From the NCBI GenBank assembly GCA_029207755.1, contig JARCOQ010000593.1, positions 1 through 64,000 on the forward strand: a DNA stretch of 64,000 bases. Reading direction: 5' to 3'. How positions within the stretch are numbered: position 1 is the first letter of the stretch; every line of letters begins with the position of its first letter. This DNA comes from Chamaea fasciata. Taxonomy: Eukaryota > Chordata > Aves > Passeriformes > Sylviidae. The notes beneath the pieces are model-generated. The model saw nothing but the letters and a program-made list of their open reading frames with translations. It was not told where the DNA came from and made no database searches. The position numbers and the translations under genes are program-made. Shown here in pieces: positions 61,174-64,000 of the stretch.

Positions 61174-61421
61174 TTTTAGTCGGTTTGCATTTCATCCTCT
61201 GTTTAGTTTGAATTCTATTAAGGCCAGGAGGATTTCTTTATCTCTGGTAGATGAATGGCTTTTTTCACCCTCAATTTGTGTCTTGAGTAGTGAATTTGGG
61301 TGTTATTTCTTTGAAAGGAGGATTTAGCTATTTGAATCCATGGGGAATAAAGTAAGCCTTCGGGAGCTTCTCTCACCTCCAGGCCGGGGGATCCAGTTTG
61401 GAATAGAGTTCCAGCCTGGAG
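61163..61421 (+). other. Sequence between the URB1 fragment and the provirus, with a plus-strand poly(A) signal
   Basis: The plus strand is T-rich, with an AATAAA at 61345-61350 about 225 bp after the premature stop at 61120. This could end a rightward transcript. 61367-61421 is a GC-richer segment directly next to the LTR. No coding sequence was recognised. Confidence 0.5.
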
Positions 61422-61817
61422 TGTTGGGTTAACCGGAGCCGCAGGAGAAGAGCCTCATGCTATCATGGTCAGCAAATCTCGTTTATTTCAGGTAGCATAC
61501 ACACATTTATATCTTCTATAATCAGCTCATACATATTGCAAAAGTTAAGCTCAGGATTGGTGCTCAGACTAAAAGTCAGCTACGCCTCTTTCTACATTTC
61601 TTTGTGGTTACATAGTTTGAGTAAGTTTTAGTTTTACCGTGCTTCTCCCTCATATCTTTCAGCTACAAGGTCTTGTTATCGTATAGCAGCTGTGCTCAAG
61701 GACATACGAAGCTTACTGCCTTGCTGGTTTTCATGAGAGTGCCTGTGTGCTCAGCAAAGCTCTCTCATGTCTGCGTGACCTTTTGCAGCTAGCCAGTTAT
61801 CAATCACACTCTCCACA
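61422..61817 (-). repeat. 3' LTR of the provirus (about 396 bp)
   Basis: On the minus strand the LTR begins TGTGGAGAG (61817) straight after the polypurine tract and ends probably ...CCCAACA (61422), giving TG...CA ends. The exact end is uncertain and 61417 (...ACTCCA) is an alternative. Inside are a TATA box (TATAAA, 61511-61506) and, 19 bases further, a poly(A) signal AATAAA (61487-61482). This implies a short R region and a U5 of roughly 50 bp. The target-site duplication cannot be checked because the other end is beyond the window. Confidence 0.78.
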
Positions 61818-61978
61818 CTTCCCCCGTTTTCTTTTACTGCTATCATTGTTATCTTAAAATTATCAAACATTGACAATACCATACGCTGCAAACATTGCAA
61901 CACACAAGGCAAAACTAAAAGCAAAACAACAATTACAAGCAAAATCACAAGCACTACTTGTATCAAATGTTTTAACCA
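61751..61978 (-). pseudogene. env: Env transmembrane-subunit remnant (membrane anchor and tail only)
   Basis: From the codon TGG at 61978 the minus strand encodes a strongly hydrophobic stretch of about 25 residues rich in V, L and I, ending LPCVLQCLQRM, and a cytoplasmic tail to a TGA at 61753-61751. This is the layout of the C-terminal end of a retroviral transmembrane protein: a membrane-spanning helix followed by cysteines at the cytoplasmic face. The surface subunit, fusion peptide and ectodomain are missing through the deletion that joins this piece to RNase H. The tail continues about 66 bases into the U3 of the LTR. Confidence 0.72.
61818..61835 (-). other. Polypurine tract
   Basis: The minus strand has an almost pure purine run, AAAAGAAAACGGGGGAAG, directly before the TG start of the LTR. 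This is the primer site for plus-strand DNA synthesis in retroviruses. One C interrupts it. The env reading frame passes through it. Confidence 0.82.
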
Positions 61979-62040
61979 GCCTGTAATGTGCGCTGAAGTT
62001 GCATGAAAAGTTCACTCAGTCGGGGGTTGTTAACTTCTTT
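61972..62040 (-). pseudogene. pol: Out-of-frame RNase H tail and deletion junction with env
   Basis: From 62040 the minus strand contains a second frame (KEVNNPRLSELF and on to a TAA at 61974-61972) that continues the RNase H-like homology one base out of frame with the main pol frame, which stops at 62018-62016. Within about 15 bases before the TAA the sequence passes into env. The breakpoint, which removed the rest of RNase H, integrase and most of env, is therefore near 61980-61990. Confidence 0.65.
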
Positions 62041-63707
62041 GAGACTTGCGTTATAATTCTGGAGACAACTCCCACTACATAAAGTGAGTCAGAAACTACA
62101 TTAACAGGTTCTCGGAAGGTTTGAAAAGCCCATATAACTGCCAATAGTTCTAACGTCTGGAGATTGTCCTGTGGGCTTGCTGGAATCACATGATGATGCC
62201 ACTGGCCTGCCTTGTTCCAAGTAGCTGCTGCTCGGCGGGAGCGCTTTCCTGCATCAGTAAAAGCTGTAATTGCGTGTGGAATAGGTTGGTCTTCTCTCAA
62301 AGGTTTAGTAATTAATTGCCATTCTCCTAGCCAGTGCAATAATTTCGGTTTAAGAGGGCCTGTTGTAACAAAACTCGGTGCTTGTAGTAATGCCTCTGCC
62401 AATTCTGCGGAGTTGAGCAGAAACCAGTCCAGAGACACTTTTTCCATAGGTAGATGTATCACACTAGGTTCCTTGCCACTTAGCTCTATTGTGCGTAATC
62501 GGCCTTTCATAATTAACAAGGCAAGTTTTTCAATTTTTTGTGTAATTGTTTTTCTTTGCTGTAAGGGAGGGCTAATCCATTCCAGGACCCCCAAGTCCTC
62601 CATATTTCCTGGCCTCTCCCCCGTTTTCTTTTTCTGCGTAATAGCTCCTAGAAGGTGATCTTTGTTATTCCAAATAGTCAGTGAAACAGAAAGGGATGGA
62701 TCGTACCTGGTGACAAAGCCATTGGCAACACACCACAAAATACTTTGAAGGGCACTGATTTGGTCTGCAGAAAGTATAACCGGAGCACAGGGGTCCGTGC
62801 CTTTTAAGAGGGGGCGCAACGCTTCTAGAAGGGTGTTAGGAATGCCAACTACAGGCTTAAGCCATTGGAGGTCTCCCAATAGTTTTTGTGCTTCATGCAA
62901 AGTGGACGGTGGAGCCTGGATGGTAAGTTTTTGCGGGCGTATTTGTCTCTGTGTAATTGTCCATCCCAAATACTTCCATGGTGCATGGGTTTGAATTTTT
63001 TCATCAGAAACCATAAGGCCATAATTTCTCAACATGGCAATGATGGATTGTACCTGTATGACTGTAAAAGGCGAGCTTCGGGCAAACAAAATATCATCCA
63101 TGTAATGGTAAATAATTGTTTTAGGCATCGCTTGTCTAACAGGTTGCAGAGCTGTGTCAACATATAGCTGACACAAGGTAGGCGAGTTGCGCATTTCTTG
63201 TGGCAAAACTGTCCATTCAAAGCGCTTATCAGGTTCACCCCTATTAAGGGAAGGCAAGGTAAATGCAAACCTCTTAGTATCCGTTGGATGTAGGGGTATC
63301 GTAAAAAAGCAATCCTTCAAATCTATAACAAGAATAGGCCAATCCTGTGGTAGCATAGCTGGATTAGGGAGCCCTGGTTGTAGAGCTCCCATTGGCTCCA
63401 TCTGCTGATTGACTGCTCGCAAGTCCTGTAGCAGACGATAACTTCCTGATTTTTTCTTTATAACAAAAATAGGCGTATTCCATGGGCTAGTTGATGGGCG
63501 AAGGTGTTTAAGCTGTAGTTGTTCCGCAACTAAGCGGTGTGCCTGCTCAAGATTTTCCCTTTTTAACGGCCACTGCTTAACTACCACGGGGTCATCAGAG
63601 GTCCAGGTCAATGGTAGAGGGAATGTCCAAGCAATGGCCATCACAATAAAGGGCGATCGGTAAGTACGTATCCCAATTGTGTCAGAACATCCCTTCCCAG
63701 GATGCAA
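62016..63707 (-). CDS. pol: Pol: reverse transcriptase and most of RNase H (defective endogenous copy)
   Basis: A 563-codon open frame. RT would copy viral RNA into DNA. Numbered from 63707, it carries the first RT catalytic Asp at 129 (VIDLKD), the YMDD box at 202-205 (63104-63093) and the YLGW motif at 247-250. The connection domain follows, then RNase H with acidic residues D485 (TDAG), E520 (TLELL) and D540 (SDSLY). The frame has no ATG start. It should be entered from the protease frame by a -1 frameshift at 63647, so residues before about 20 are probably not made. At 170-171 the conserved PQG of class II RTs is PQE, which would be expected to harm activity. RNase H is cut by a frameshift near 62040 and integrase is absent. 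Although long and open, it cannot support a complete virus. Confidence 0.93.
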   Translation of the reverse strand: MHPGKGCSDTIGIRTYRSPFIVMAIAWTFPLPLTWTSDDPVVVKQWPLKRENLEQAHRLVAEQLQLKHLRPSTSPWNTPIFVIKKKSGSYRLLQDLRAVNQQMEPMGALQPGLPNPAMLPQDWPILVIDLKDCFFTIPLHPTDTKRFAFTLPSLNRGEPDKRFEWTVLPQEMRNSPTLCQLYVDTALQPVRQAMPKTIIYHYMDDILFARSSPFTVIQVQSIIAMLRNYGLMVSDEKIQTHAPWKYLGWTITQRQIRPQKLTIQAPPSTLHEAQKLLGDLQWLKPVVGIPNTLLEALRPLLKGTDPCAPVILSADQISALQSILWCVANGFVTRYDPSLSVSLTIWNNKDHLLGAITQKKKTGERPGNMEDLGVLEWISPPLQQRKTITQKIEKLALLIMKGRLRTIELSGKEPSVIHLPMEKVSLDWFLLNSAELAEALLQAPSFVTTGPLKPKLLHWLGEWQLITKPLREDQPIPHAITAFTDAGKRSRRAAATWNKAGQWHHHVIPASPQDNLQTLELLAVIWAFQTFREPVNVVSDSLYVVGVVSRIITQVSKKLTTPD

Positions 63708-64000
63708 TCGACCTCCGATGGCAGGGGTGTCAGCGAAAACACTGCTTTAGCTTGTTTGCCGTCGATCTCTACAGCAAGAATGGGGGATCGTTGTGCAAGC
63801 TTAATGCTACCAATGCCAGAAACTGTGGTATTAGCTGGTAAAAGCGGCCATGTCTTTGGGTATTTGGCCGTATCAATAATACATGTATCCGCCCCTGTGT
63901 CCAACAATGCCTTATGCAAAATGATCGTTTGTCCTTGGTAACATAAACAGCAAATCCTTTTGGGTCTTGTAGATAAGTCTATGACAGGAAGAGTGATACC
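63641..64000 (-). CDS. pro: Protease (retroviral aspartic protease), N-terminal part beyond the window
   Basis: The minus-strand frame is open from the right edge to a TGA at 63643-63641. The active site is LLDTGADTCII (about 63904-63872) and the second conserved block is ILGRDVLTQLG near the end, so the catalytic half is complete. Retroviral protease cleaves the Gag-Pro-Pol polyproteins and works as a dimer, each chain giving one DTG. The frame enters the window already open and no ATG is required, since Pro is normally made by frameshifting from gag. It overlaps pol by 67 bases in the -1 relation. No stop or frameshift is seen in the visible part. Confidence 0.92.
   Translation of the reverse strand, partial: GITLPVIDLSTRPKRICCLCYQGQTIILHKALLDTGADTCIIDTAKYPKTWPLLPANTTVSGIGSIKLAQRSPILAVEIDGKQAKAVFSLTPLPSEVDCILGRDVLTQLGYVLTDRPLL
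63647..63653 (-). other. Candidate -1 ribosomal frameshift heptamer between pro and pol
   Basis: On the minus strand CCCTTTA (63653-63647) sits in the protease frame as C CCT TTA, fitting the X XXY YYZ slippery pattern. A one-base slip back on the last A gives exactly the pol frame. The protease stop follows four bases downstream (63643-63641). CCCUUUA is not the commonest retroviral slippery sequence, and a downstream pseudoknot was not examined, so this remains a prediction. Confidence 0.6.

Larger units (their letters stand above)
61422..64000 (-). mobile_element. Class II (ERVK/betaretrovirus-like) endogenous provirus, internally deleted, running off the right edge
   Basis: Reading the minus strand from the window edge, the order is protease, reverse transcriptase with RNase H, a deletion junction, env transmembrane tail, polypurine tract and 3' LTR. 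Protease and pol in separate frames overlapping by 67 bases with a -1 relation is the betaretrovirus-type gag-pro-pol arrangement. The copy is defective: frameshift in RNase H near 62040; integrase, env surface subunit and most of env transmembrane missing; and an atypical residue in a conserved RT motif. Gag, the 5' LTR and the other target-site duplication lie outside the window. Confidence 0.93.

Noticed and set aside
61381..61421. Primer binding site next to the LTR (TGGATCCCC on the minus strand)
   Set aside because: This is the outer side of a 3' LTR, where a primer binding site is not expected, and it does not abut the LTR end.

Overview
The window looks like vertebrate nuclear DNA, most likely from a songbird. 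It is mostly non-coding, with large satellite and retroviral components and split exons with GT-AG junctions. The bird inference rests on three points. First, there is a 191-bp satellite, the unit length I recall for the zebra finch satellite Tgut191A; only the length is matched, not the sequence. Second, there is a solo LTR that starts TGTCCTGGGTT, a form I associate with songbird ERVL LTRs. Third, there is a class II retrovirus at the right edge. No species is claimed.

Layout: 1-947 is AT-rich unique DNA. 948-13094 is an array of about 63 tandem copies of a 191-bp, GC- and CpG-richer satellite, with a two-unit higher-order pattern in its middle. 13095-43000 is AT-rich non-coding DNA without a convincing gene. 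It holds a solo LTR with a perfect 5-bp target duplication (20192-20716) and two clusters of a ~145-bp repeat (near 36.0 and 42.8 kb). From about 43 to 47 kb the plus strand becomes rich in A and C. A GC-rich CpG island lies at 47150-47720. Beyond it the plus strand becomes rich in G and T. This mirror-image skew is what a bidirectional promoter transcribed in the germ line would leave. 50.6-55 kb is built of direct duplications, including two ~590-bp blocks about 99% alike.

A second CpG island (57440-58640) carries ATF, ETS and YY1/TISU promoter motifs and internally duplicated promoter segments. Immediately downstream on the plus strand are four consecutive exons homologous to a C-terminal part of URB1, a nucleolar ribosome-biogenesis protein. 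Upstream URB1 exons are absent and two frameshifts are visible, so I read this as a partial segmental duplication that has decayed. An unrelated candidate first exon in the CpG island has a splice phase that fits it exactly.

The right end (61422-64000 and beyond) is a minus-strand, betaretrovirus-like (ERVK/class II) provirus: 3' LTR, polypurine tract, a short env transmembrane remnant, then pol (RT and RNase H) and protease running off the window. It has a frameshift in RNase H and a large deletion joining RNase H directly to env. The protease/RT overlap carries a -1 slippery heptamer four bases before the protease stop. The URB1 fragment and the provirus are convergent, each with a poly(A) signal near the boundary.
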